The position numbers were made by a program, and so were the translations under genes. From Pseudomonadota bacterium (GTDB taxonomy: Bacteria; Pseudomonadota; Alphaproteobacteria; Sphingomonadales; Sphingomonadaceae), in contig JAEWCW010000199.1 in NCBI GenBank assembly GCA_023390415.1, positions 1 through 15,621 on the forward strand: 15,621 bases of DNA. The letters are read 5' to 3'. How positions within the stretch are numbered: the first letter of the stretch is position 1; every line of letters begins with the position of its first letter. Of this stretch, positions 6,101 to 11,172 are shown piece after piece. Below the pieces are notes generated by a model that had not been told where the DNA came from, ran no database searches, and was given only the letters and a program-made list of their open reading frames with translations.

Positions 6101-7182
6101 ACACCGGTGATGGTGAACGTCAGCGTTCCGGTGTCGGTCACGCTTCCGTCGGACGCGGTATAGCTGAAGCTGTCGGTTCCGGTCTGGCCCTGCGCCAGCG
6201 TCTGCGCCGAGGGTTTCAGCACATAAAGGTAGGTGCCGTCGGCGTTCATGGTGAGCGTGCCGAACGTGCCGTCGAACGTGCCCGGCGCGACCGTCAGCAT
6301 ATCCCCTTCGAAGTCGAAATCATTGTCGAGGACGCTCGCCGACCCGCTGCTGTAGCTCCCGTCATCCTCGCCCAGGCTCGCGGAATCATCGAAGGCCATC
6401 GGCGCGTTATTGGCCGTGAGATCGATGGTGAGGTCGGAAAAATGAAGCCGCTCGACCCGGACCAGCAGGTCGCCGCCGTCGGCGCCCGAGCCGGGTCCGC
6501 CGGGGCCGTTATGGACCACACCGGTGAGCGGCCCAAGCCGGTAAAACGAATAATCGAGGACCGAACCCGAATAGACCGCGGTATCGGTGCCCGAGCCGCC
6601 GTCGATGAGGTCGAGGCCGCCGCCGCCCGTCAACGTGTCGTTGCCGTTACCGCCAAAGAGGGCATCGTTGCCGCTGCCGCCGTCGATGGTGTCGTCATTG
6701 TCGTCGCCGGACATGATGTCGTTGCCCGAGCCGCCGCTCATGACATCGTTGCCGGTGCCGCCCGACATCTCGTCGTCCTGGTCGCCGCCGTCCATCGTGT
6801 CGTTTCCGGCGCCGCCGAACAGCTGGTCCCAGCCCGCGCCGCCGCGGATCAGATCATTGCCCTCATCGCCGTAAAGCTCGTCGTCGCCCGCGTCCCCGTC
6901 GAGCGTGTCGTCGCCCTTGCCGCCCGATATGGTGTCATGACCGGCGCCGCCCGACATGGTGTCGTTGCCGTCTCCGCCGAGGATGTCGTCATCGCCATCT
7001 TCGCCGTAAAGCGTGTCGTTCCCGGTGCCGCCGCCGATATGATCATTGCCGGTTCCGCCGTAGATCGTGTCGTTGCCGCCGCGACCGTCCAGACGGTCAT
7101 TGCCCCCCAATCCATAGATCGTGTCGTCGCCGTTGGAGCCGTGGATCGTATTGTTGCCGTTGTTGCCGGTGTAGGTCGTCAC
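3133..7182 (-). CDS. Large RTX calcium-binding repeat protein with VCBS/cadherin-like segment; predicted type I secretion substrate
   Basis: This 1349-residue protein starts at a GTG (7182) preceded by GGAAGGA, a strong ribosome binding site; no signal peptide is present and RTX repeats begin at about residue 5. Layout: RTX block 1 (1-200), a linker (201-256), a VCBS / cadherin-like or Big-type pair of domains (257-462, with NAP and VNDAPVADTDSATTDEDA motifs), RTX block 2 (467-661), a 135-residue non-RTX module S1 (662-796), RTX block 3 (797-967), a near copy S2 (968-1102), RTX block 4 (1103-1250) and a C-terminal tail (1251-1349) ending DFVVV. Nonapeptides GGxGxDxLx fold into a Ca2+-filled beta-roll outside the cell. 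The acidic composition, absence of any cysteine I can find, and hydrophobic-ending tail fit export by a type I ABC system through a C-terminal signal. No enzyme domain is recognisable, so it may act as an adhesin, surface-layer or matrix protein; that is inference. No HlyB/HlyD/TolC genes lie nearby. Confidence 0.93.
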   Translation of the reverse strand: MTTYTGNNGNNTIHGSNGDDTIYGLGGNDRLDGRGGNDTIYGGTGNDHIGGGTGNDTLYGEDGDDDILGGDGNDTMSGGAGHDTISGGKGDDTLDGDAGDDELYGDEGNDLIRGGAGWDQLFGGAGNDTMDGGDQDDEMSGGTGNDVMSGGSGNDIMSGDDNDDTIDGGSGNDALFGGNGNDTLTGGGGLDLIDGGSGTDTAVYSGSVLDYSFYRLGPLTGVVHNGPGGPGSGADGGDLLVRVERLHFSDLTIDLTANNAPMAFDDSASLGEDDGSYSSGSASVLDNDFDFEGDMLTVAPGTFDGTFGTLTMNADGTYLYVLKPSAQTLAQGQTGTDSFSYTASDGSVTDTGTLTFTITGVNDAPVADTDSATTDEDAAILIDVLANDTDVDNGATLTVTAASAPPGQGTASVVGNQVQFDPGTDFDDLEEGESALVSVDYTIEDEHGAQSSSTVTITVEGRSDPGAVITGTDDGETLTGTPDNDTIDALGGDDTVFGLGGADLVHGGDGDDLLLGGGGNDQLFGDAGNDSLVGENGNDQLSGGDGSDNLDGGAGNDVLEGGNDGDLLSGGEGNDQLSGQAGNDVLFGEGGDDQLSGGDGDDTLDGGAGDDSLSGGDGHDVLSGGLGSNLLTGGLGDDEIVADSTDGAQAIDGGDGNDTIRHYYRSSASTIATGTGSDTVEILHADVGSEAIIVTDFTPGAGGDLFRMEGDEGALLNLLLGWDGSSNPFGSGFLRLQQSGTDTLLQWDRDGTANGVAWETLVVFQNTDADDFTQANFAPGYPPDGSAPVGQTITGTGGGETLTGTIGADVINALGGNDIVFGRAGDDVINGGDGADFLNGEAGNDVIDGGNGDDQLSGGDGDDQLVGQVGSDSLIGGNGDDQLSGGDGSDNLDGGAGNDVVTGGNDADFLSGGDGDDTLDGGDGDDSLSDFSGTNSFVGGVGHDEIIAGSTDGPQTIDGGDGNDTIRHYYRASASTIATGSGSDTVEILHADVGAEAIVVTDFTPGAGGDLFRMEGDDGALLSLLLGWDGSSNPFASGFLRLQQSGVDTLLQWDRDGTANGVAWETLVVFQNTDAGDFTEANFVPGYPPDGGAPAGETITGTADDDILIGTIGADTIDALGGQDSVFGQAGADVINGGDGLDNLNGGDGDDIIYGGNGDDALSGDEGDDELYGEAGNDDVFGGNGNDDMSGGDGADTLTGEAGNDVITGGNDDDVLSGGDGGDSLDGGDGNDILSGGFGSDVLSGGTGSDIFDFQFVSEGPDEITDFVSGTDQIRISASSFGGGLTEGGSVSLVSGTDPTPSDASGQFLYDTDDGSLFWDADGTGSGEAVLLATFSSLPSLAASDFVVV
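3433..3876 (-). repeat. RTX block 4 (C-terminal block)
   Basis: Residues 1103-1250, opened by DDDILIGTIGADTIDALGG and ending SGGTGSDIFDF, the usual junction between the last RTX nonamer and the C-terminal secretion tail. The remaining 99 residues (coded by 3136-3432) carry EITDFVSGTDQIRIS and finish on a D-F-V-V-V end typical of type I secretion signals. Confidence 0.88.
3877..4281 (-). repeat. Duplicated module S2 (135 codons, second copy in reading direction)
   Basis: Codes residues 968-1102, the near-identical partner of S1, beginning HYYRASAST. Plus-strand landmarks confirm the register: ccgttggcgg at 4001 and 4919, and cggtaataat at 4271 and 5189, both 918 bp apart. Most protein differences from S1 are conservative (S/A, I/V, E/D, Q/E). 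Confidence 0.88.
4282..4794 (-). repeat. RTX block 3
   Basis: Residues 797-967 between S1 and S2, made of GGxGxDxLx nonamers opened by GGGETLTGTIGADVINALGG. It is the counterpart of block 2 in the duplicated unit but shorter by four nonamers between the shared landmark SDNLDGGAGNDV (889) and the S2 start (968), and it contains a degenerate stretch SDFSGTNSFVGGVGHD (about 929-944). Confidence 0.88.
4795..5199 (-). repeat. Duplicated module S1 (135 codons, first copy in reading direction)
   Basis: Codes residues 662-796, beginning HYYRSSAST and including IVTDFTPGAGGDLF, NPFGSGFLRLQQSG and TLLQWDRDG. It aligns without gaps to S2 at 3877-4281, exactly 918 bp (306 codons) away, with 14 amino-acid differences over 135 positions counted by eye (about 90% identity). 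The DFTPGAGGDLF...SGFLRLQQSG...TLLQ pattern resembles the capping and secretion-associated segments normally found once, at the C-termini of type I-secreted RTX proteins. Confidence 0.88.
5200..5775 (-). repeat. RTX block 2
   Basis: Residues 470-661, introduced by ITGTDDGETLTGTPDNDTID and made of about twenty GGxGxDxLx nonamers. From the shared landmark SDNLDGGAGNDV (547) to module S1 (662) is 115 residues, compared with 79 residues for the same stretch before S2, so this block carries 36 extra residues, or four extra nonamers. Confidence 0.88.
5797..6414 (-). other. VCBS / cadherin-like (Ig-fold) segment within the RTX protein
   Basis: Residues 257-462 differ from the surrounding repeats. 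The first half (ANNAPMAFDD...VLDNDFDFEGD...LTMNADGTYLYVL...GTDSFSYTASDG) has the VCBS pattern found in large adhesins of Vibrio, Colwellia, Bradyrhizobium and Shewanella. The second half (VNDAPVADTD...IDVLANDTDVD...VDYTIEDEHGAQSSSTVTITV) fits a cadherin-like / Big-type tandem repeat. Such domains act as rigid extracellular spacers. Confidence 0.8.
6583..7182 (-). repeat. RTX block 1: tandem nonapeptide-coding repeats at the protein N-terminus
   Basis: Residues 1-200 of the RTX protein are almost entirely GGxGNDxLx / GGxGDDxIx nonamers, with a 27-bp DNA period; on the plus strand this shows as recurring gtcgttgcc-type words. The block begins at the very N-terminus, without any preceding domain. 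It ends in the GGSGTDTAVYSG segment that leads into the linker. Confidence 0.92.
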
Positions 7183-7256
7183 GTCGAGTTCCTTCCCGTC
7201 GTCCGACGATCAGGCACAGCGCACACCCGCATTTCAGCGAACAGAGCTGATCAAAC

Positions 7257-7265
7257 TGCTATAAT
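7257..7265 (+). promoter_or_regulatory. Extended -10 promoter-like element (TGCTATAAT), plus strand
   Basis: TGCTATAAT is a perfect TATAAT with the TG of an extended -10 one base upstream. No good -35 is present at 16-18 bp spacing (GCGAAC at 7237-7242 for 17 bp), which is tolerated by extended -10 promoters. Transcription would start near 7272 and run toward the thioesterase-zapE pair, leaving a leader of about 300 nt if translation begins at 7569. In DNA this GC-rich such a match is uncommon, but it could still be chance. Confidence 0.42.
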
Positions 7266-7294
7266 GCTGGCGCGACCGCTCCTGATCTAATTCT

Positions 7295-7306
7295 GTTCTG
7301 CAGAAC
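7295..7306. promoter_or_regulatory. Perfect 12-bp palindrome GTTCTGCAGAAC, possible operator
   Basis: GTTCTGCAGAAC is fully self-complementary and sits 113 bp upstream of the RTX start and about 30 bp downstream of the extended -10 element. It could bind a dimeric regulator of either flanking gene. It is not the alphaproteobacterial LexA box, which is a direct repeat with 7-bp spacing. One such palindrome in about 390 bp has roughly a one-in-ten chance of arising at random. Confidence 0.3.
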
Positions 7307-7568
7307 CGATTGAACGCAACAAGGCGCTTCCGTCCTTGACTTGCTCGCGAAGCGACTCGTCCCAGACGCTGCTTGGACGATCAGAGTGACTTACCGCGCG
7401 GCGAGTGTCCAGAGCGGACGGAGAACATGGCGTAATAATATGAGAAGGGCGGCAAATCTCCTTCCGGCCGCTCGAAAGGGCCAGGGCGGCATGAGGGCTC
7501 GCTTCGCCTTGCCGAGCGCGGCCACGCAGCACTTGCCGGCCTCGTCTTTTCCCGCCACTCACGCCGGC

Positions 7569-8021
7569 ATGGACGTCCACCCGCTGATCCGCCACCAACC
7601 CGATCCGAACCATCCCGGCTGGTGGAGCTGGGACCTGGCCGACGAGACGCGCTTCAACGCCACAATCGGCAAATTGCTCGTCCGGGCGGACGGTCCCGGC
7701 CGGGCGGTGTGCCGGATGTTTCCGGAGCGCCGGCATTCCAATCTCGCCGAGGTCGTCCATGGCGGGGCGATCCTGACCTTCATCGACATGGCGATGTTCG
7801 GCGGCGGCCACGTCGCGGGGGCTGCCATCGCTTATTCGGTGACCCTCGATCTCTCGGCACAGTTTCTTTCGCCCGGACGGCTCGGGGAGCCGCTCGACTG
7901 CAGTGTCGAGCTTCTTCGCGAGACCGGGCGCCTCGCCTTCATGCGCGGCCTGGTCGTCCAGGGCGACGAGAAGGTGGCGGCGTGGTCGGGGACTTTGCGG
8001 AAAGGGAAAGCGCCGTCGTGA
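7569..8021 (+). CDS. PaaI-family hotdog-fold acyl-CoA thioesterase
   Basis: From the ATG at 7569 the protein has 150 residues, the normal size of a single hotdog (4HBT / PaaI) domain. The hallmark is RRHSNLAEVVHGGAILTFID (54-73): the HGG turn followed by a hydrophobic helix with D73 as likely catalytic acid, then YSVTLDLSAQFLSPGRLGEPL (89-109), the typical central strand pair, and a last strand VAAWSGTLRK. The family hydrolyses acyl- or aryl-CoA thioesters in the cytoplasm as tetramers. The ATG at 7569 has no clear ribosome binding site; ATGs at 7491 (AAAGGG at 7475-7480) and 7440 are in frame, so the start is uncertain. The stop overlaps the zapE start (GTGA, 4 bp), which indicates translational coupling. 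The natural substrate cannot be read from the sequence. Confidence 0.87.
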   Translation: MDVHPLIRHQPDPNHPGWWSWDLADETRFNATIGKLLVRADGPGRAVCRMFPERRHSNLAEVVHGGAILTFIDMAMFGGGHVAGAAIAYSVTLDLSAQFLSPGRLGEPLDCSVELLRETGRLAFMRGLVVQGDEKVAAWSGTLRKGKAPS

Positions 8022-9127
8022 CCGCGGTCGCGGAGCGCTATTCGGCCTTGCTCGCCGCCGGGGAGCTGAAGCCGGACGAGGACCAGGCGCGGGCTGCGCA
8101 GGCGCTCGACAGGCTCGCCGCGGCGCTTGGGGAGAAGCCGAAGGGCCGCTTCCTCTCGCGCCTGTTCGGAAGCGACGGCGCGAAGCCGCGCGGCCTCTAC
8201 ATGTGGGGCGGCGTCGGGCGCGGCAAATCGATGCTGATGGACCTCGCCTTCGAGGCGATTCCGGTCGCGCCGAAGCGCCGCGTCCATTTCCACGAATTCA
8301 TGCTCGAGGTGCACGAGCGGCTCCGCGCCGAGCGCGTGAAGGAGGAGGGGGACCCGATCCCGCCGGTGGCGAAGGCGATCGCGGCCGAGGCGCGCCTGCT
8401 CGCCTTCGACGAGATGGTGATCAACAACAGCGCCGACGCGATGATCCTGTCGCGGCTGTTCGGGCGGCTGCTCGACGAGGGCGTGACCGTGATCACCACC
8501 TCGAACCGGCCGCCGCGCGATCTCTATCTGGGCGGTCTGAACCGCGAGTTGTTCCTGCCCTTCATCGACCTGGTCGAGCGCGAGCTCGACGTGGTGCCGC
8601 TGAACGGGCCCGTCGACTATCGGCTCGAGCGCCTGGGCGGCTTTCCGACCTGGTATGTGCCGAACGGGCCGGAAGCGACCCAAGCGCTCTCGGCGGCGTT
8701 CTTCCGCCTCACCGACTATCCGCCCGAGGACCGCGCTCACGTGCCGAGCGAGGACATTCCGGTCCAGGGCGGGCGCAGCCTGCACGTGCCCAAGAGCCTG
8801 AAGGGCGTGGCGGTCTTCTCGTTCAAGCGCCTGTGCGGCGAGCCTCGCGGCGCCGCCGACTATCTGGCCATCGCCCGCCGCTATCACACGACCATCCTCG
8901 TCGGCATTCCCGTGCTCGGCCCGGAGAAGCGCAACGAGGCGGCGCGCTTCGTCACCCTCGTCGACGCGCTCTACGAGCATAAGGTGAAGCTGCTCGCGGC
9001 CGCCGACGCCGAGCCGGCCTCGCTCTACCCGAAAGGCGACGGCGCCTTCGAGTTCGAGCGCACCGTCTCCCGGCTGATGGAGATGCAGAGCCGCGACTAT
9101 CTCGCCCTCGGCCACGGCGAGGACTGA
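8018..9127 (+). CDS. zapE: Cell division protein ZapE / AFG1-like ATPase
   Basis: The 369-residue protein starts at the GTG overlapping the thioesterase stop, with AAAGGGAAAG at 8001-8010 as ribosome binding site; the length matches E. coli ZapE. Walker A is GGVGRGKS (64-71), Walker B LLAFDEM (127-133), a sensor-type segment TTSNRPP (160-166), and the C-terminal part has the family's RNEAARFVTLVDALYE (305-320) and FEFERTVSRLMEMQSRDYL (344-362). ZapE is a peripheral ATPase that affects Z-ring behaviour in E. coli; mitochondrial AFG1/LACE1 relatives act on respiratory-chain proteins, which makes its position before TCA genes worth noting. The usual Walker B continuation DEF reads DEM-VINNSADAM here; I believe this is a lineage variant and not damage, since the acidic pair is intact. 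Cytoplasmic, no membrane segment. Confidence 0.95.
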   Translation: MTAVAERYSALLAAGELKPDEDQARAAQALDRLAAALGEKPKGRFLSRLFGSDGAKPRGLYMWGGVGRGKSMLMDLAFEAIPVAPKRRVHFHEFMLEVHERLRAERVKEEGDPIPPVAKAIAAEARLLAFDEMVINNSADAMILSRLFGRLLDEGVTVITTSNRPPRDLYLGGLNRELFLPFIDLVERELDVVPLNGPVDYRLERLGGFPTWYVPNGPEATQALSAAFFRLTDYPPEDRAHVPSEDIPVQGGRSLHVPKSLKGVAVFSFKRLCGEPRGAADYLAIARRYHTTILVGIPVLGPEKRNEAARFVTLVDALYEHKVKLLAAADAEPASLYPKGDGAFEFERTVSRLMEMQSRDYLALGHGED

Positions 9128-9250
9128 ACGGCCAAAAAAGCCCCGTCGAGACGGTTGCCCCTTCAGCGCGGCGGGACTAAGCGGACGCCACATCCCGGAG
9201 GCCGCTCCCCGCGGTCCCACCCGCTTCGACCACGAAAGGCTCTGGAGCTC
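9128..9250. promoter_or_regulatory. Intergenic region upstream of mdh, likely promoter region of the TCA operon
   Basis: These 123 bp separate zapE from the mdh-sucD-sucA-sucB-lpd run and are the natural place for that operon's promoter. The best but weak guess is TTGCCC (9155-9160) with TAAGCG (9178-9183) at 17-bp spacing. A small hairpin CCGT-CGAG-ACGG (9143-9154) has an A6 tract before it, not a T-tract after it, so it would act as a terminator only on the minus strand. AAAGG (9235-9239) and GGAG (9244-9247) are candidate ribosome binding sites for mdh. Confidence 0.35.
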
Positions 9251-10213
9251 ATGGCTCGCAAGAAGATCGCGCTTATCGGTGCCGGCATGATCGGCGGCAC
9301 GCTCGCCCACCTCGCCGCGCTCAGGGAATACGGCGACATCGTCCTCGTCGACGTCGCCGAGGGCATTCCGCAGGGCAAGGCCCTCGACATCGCGCAGGCC
9401 GGCCCGGTCGAGGGCTTCGACGCCCAGCTTCTCGGCACCAACGATTATGCCGACATTGCCGGCGCCGACGTGTGCATCGTCACCGCCGGAGTCGCCCGCA
9501 AGCCCGGCATGAGCCGCGACGATCTGCTCGGGATCAACCTCCAGGTGATGAAGGCGGTCGGCGAGGGCATCAAGGCCCACGCGCCCGACAGCTTCGTGAT
9601 CTGCGTCACCAACCCGCTCGACGCGATGGTCTGGGCGCTTCGCGAATTTTCCGGCCTTCCGCACGAGCGGGTGGTCGGCATGGCGGGCGTGCTCGATTCG
9701 GCGCGCTTCCGCACCTTCCTCGCCGAGGAGTTCGGAGTCTCGGTCGAGGACGTCACCGCCTTCGTTCTCGGCGGCCACGGCGACACGATGGTCCCGGTCA
9801 CGGCTTACTCGACCGTCGCCGGAATCCCGATCCCGGACCTGGTCAAGATGGGCTGGTCGACGCAGGAGAAGATCGACGCGATCGTCCAGCGCACCCGCTC
9901 GGGCGGCGGCGAGATCGTCGCGCTTCTGAAGACCGGATCGGCTTATTACGCGCCGGCGACCAGCGCTCTGGAGATGGCCGAGGCCTATCTCAAGGACAAG
10001 AAGCGCGTCCTCCCGGCCGCCGCCTATCTCACCGGCCAATATGGCGTCGACGATCTCTATGTCGGCGTTCCGGTCGTGATCGGCGCCGGCGGCGTCGAGA
10101 AGATCGTCGAGATCGAGCTGGACGAGTCCGCCAAGGGCAATTTCCAGGTCTCGGTCGACGCCGTGAAGGAGCTTCTCGAGGCCTGCAAGGGCATCGACGA
10201 GAGCCTGCGTTAA
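9251..10213 (+). CDS. mdh: Malate dehydrogenase, NAD-dependent, LDH-like type
   Basis: Oxidises malate to oxaloacetate with NAD+ in the TCA cycle. The 320-residue protein has the Rossmann glycine motif GAGMIGG (10-16), an aspartate at the end of the second strand (D34 in VLVDV) that selects NAD over NADP, the mobile-loop arginines R83 and R89 in VARKPGMSRDD, where R83 with the nearby methionine context favours malate/oxaloacetate over lactate, the N121 of VTNPLDAM, R152, and catalytic H176 in GGHGDTMVP. These fit the LDH-like MDH group common in alphaproteobacteria. The start at 9251 is chosen because the conserved N-terminus begins here (MARKKIALIG) and ribosome binding sites precede it; a longer open frame upstream is not conserved-looking. 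sucD follows after 15 bp, so the two are co-transcribed. Confidence 0.97.
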   Translation: MARKKIALIGAGMIGGTLAHLAALREYGDIVLVDVAEGIPQGKALDIAQAGPVEGFDAQLLGTNDYADIAGADVCIVTAGVARKPGMSRDDLLGINLQVMKAVGEGIKAHAPDSFVICVTNPLDAMVWALREFSGLPHERVVGMAGVLDSARFRTFLAEEFGVSVEDVTAFVLGGHGDTMVPVTAYSTVAGIPIPDLVKMGWSTQEKIDAIVQRTRSGGGEIVALLKTGSAYYAPATSALEMAEAYLKDKKRVLPAAAYLTGQYGVDDLYVGVPVVIGAGGVEKIVEIELDESAKGNFQVSVDAVKELLEACKGIDESLR

Positions 10214-10228
10214 TTCAGGAAGGTACGG

Positions 10229-11113
10229 ATGAGCATCCTCGTCAACGCGAATACTCGCGTCATCACCCAGGGCATGACCGGCGAGACCGGGACGTTCCAC
10301 ACCGAGCAGGCGCTCGCCTACGGCACCAAGATGGTCGGCGGCGTGACGCCCGGGAAGGGCGGCCAGACCCATATCGGCCTGCCGGTCTTTGACACGGTCG
10401 ACGAGGCGGTGAAGGCGACCGGCGCCGACGCCAGCGTGATCTACGTTCCGCCGCCCTTCGCCGCGGATTCGATCCTGGAGGCGATCGACGCCGAGGTGCC
10501 GCTGATCGTCTGCATCACCGAGGGCATTCCGGTGCTCGACATGGTGCGGGTGAAGCGCGCCCTCTCGGGCTCCAAGTCCCGCCTGATCGGGCCGAACTGC
10601 CCGGGCGTGCTGACGCCCGAGGAGTGCAAGATCGGGATCATGCCCGGCAACATCTTCAAGAAGGGCTCGGTCGGGGTCGTCAGCCGCTCCGGCACGCTGA
10701 CCTACGAGGCGGTGTTCCAGACCAGCAACGAGGGCCTCGGCCAGACGACTGCGGTCGGGATCGGCGGCGACCCGGTCAACGGCACCAACTTCATCGACGT
10801 GCTCGAGCTGTTCCTGGCCGACGACGAGACCAAGTCGATCATCATGATCGGCGAGATCGGCGGCTCGGCGGAAGAGGAAGCGGCGCAGTTCCTGAAGGAC
10901 GAGGCCAAGAGGGGCCGCTCCAAGCCGACCGTCGGCTTCATCGCCGGCCGGACCGCGCCTCCGGGGCGCCGGATGGGCCATGCCGGCGCGATCGTCTCCG
11001 GCGGCCAGGGCGGTGCCGAGGACAAGATCGCCGCGATGGAGGAGGCTGGAATTCGCGTCTCTCCGAGCCCATCTGAGCTCGGCAAGACCCTGAGCGAGCT
11101 GCTGAAGGGCTGA
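10229..11113 (+). CDS. sucD: Succinate-CoA ligase (ADP/GDP-forming) subunit alpha
   Basis: SucD is the alpha subunit of the enzyme that converts succinyl-CoA to succinate with formation of ATP or GTP. The 294-residue protein has the CoA-binding domain with QGMTGETGTFHTEQ (14-27) and GVTPGKGGQTHIGLPVF (38-54), the SRSGTLTYE segment (152-160) and the phosphorylated histidine H251 in RMGHAGAIVSGG. AGGAAGG at 10217-10223 is a strong ribosome binding site. Length is typical. The beta subunit gene sucC, which usually precedes sucD, is absent between mdh and sucD; SucC is required for activity, so it must be encoded elsewhere. It is followed after 59 bp by sucA. Confidence 0.97.
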   Translation: MSILVNANTRVITQGMTGETGTFHTEQALAYGTKMVGGVTPGKGGQTHIGLPVFDTVDEAVKATGADASVIYVPPPFAADSILEAIDAEVPLIVCITEGIPVLDMVRVKRALSGSKSRLIGPNCPGVLTPEECKIGIMPGNIFKKGSVGVVSRSGTLTYEAVFQTSNEGLGQTTAVGIGGDPVNGTNFIDVLELFLADDETKSIIMIGEIGGSAEEEAAQFLKDEAKRGRSKPTVGFIAGRTAPPGRRMGHAGAIVSGGQGGAEDKIAAMEEAGIRVSPSPSELGKTLSELLKG

Positions 11114-11122
11114 GGACGAATC

Positions 11123-11142
11123 GGCGGACAGGGGTTTCCGCC
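11123..11142 (+). other. Inverted repeat between sucD and sucA
   Basis: GGCGGA (11123-11128) and TCCGCC (11137-11142) can form a 6-bp GC-rich stem with an 8-nt loop in the 59-bp gap. No T-tract follows, so it is not an intrinsic terminator. It could be an mRNA-stability or processing element that adjusts expression between the genes; chance is possible. Confidence 0.35.
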
Positions 11143-11172
11143 TCAAGGATCGAAAAGGCAGGGTTCCAGGAC

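Larger units (their letters stand above)
7183..7568. other. 386-bp intergenic region between the RTX gene and the thioesterase gene
   Basis: This is the longest stretch outside assigned genes. It contains the RTX ribosome binding site (7190-7197), an extended -10-like element on the plus strand (7257-7265), a 12-bp palindrome (7295-7306), a possible hairpin TCGTCC/GGACGA (7357-7362 with 7375-7380) and an AT-rich island TAATAATATG (7433-7442). The plus frame of the thioesterase stays open from 7341 (ATGs at 7440 and 7491 as well as 7569), but the extra residues look low-complexity and non-conserved, so I left them out of the gene. No convincing promoter for the RTX gene was found. Confidence 0.5.

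Noticed and set aside
3133..7182. CRISPR array or tandem non-coding repeat, suggested by regularly spaced similar 27-bp words
   Set aside because: The repeats are in frame with RTX nonapeptides, vary in every unit, and have no constant direct repeat separated by unique spacers.
4027..7290. Two long plus-strand open frames (601 and 482 codons) opposite the RTX gene
   Set aside because: They mirror the 27-bp RTX repeats and give low-complexity Val/Ala repeats; the minus-strand frame has real RTX, VCBS and secretion-tail features and a good ribosome binding site.
7303..7315. LexA (SOS) box, from two GAAC words
   Set aside because: The alphaproteobacterial LexA site is GTTC-N7-GTTC (GAAC-N7-GAAC on the other strand); here the two GAAC words are only 5 bp apart.
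7336..7364. Sigma-70 promoter from TTGACT at 7336-7341
   Set aside because: At 16-18 bp spacing there is no acceptable -10 (the sequence there is GC-rich), so the -35 match alone is not enough.
7832..11146. A 1104-codon open frame on the minus strand opposite zapE, mdh and sucD
   Set aside because: It is antisense to three clearly conserved genes and its translation is rich in Arg, Ala, Asp and His with no domain pattern; long antisense frames are common in GC-rich DNA with strong third-position bias.
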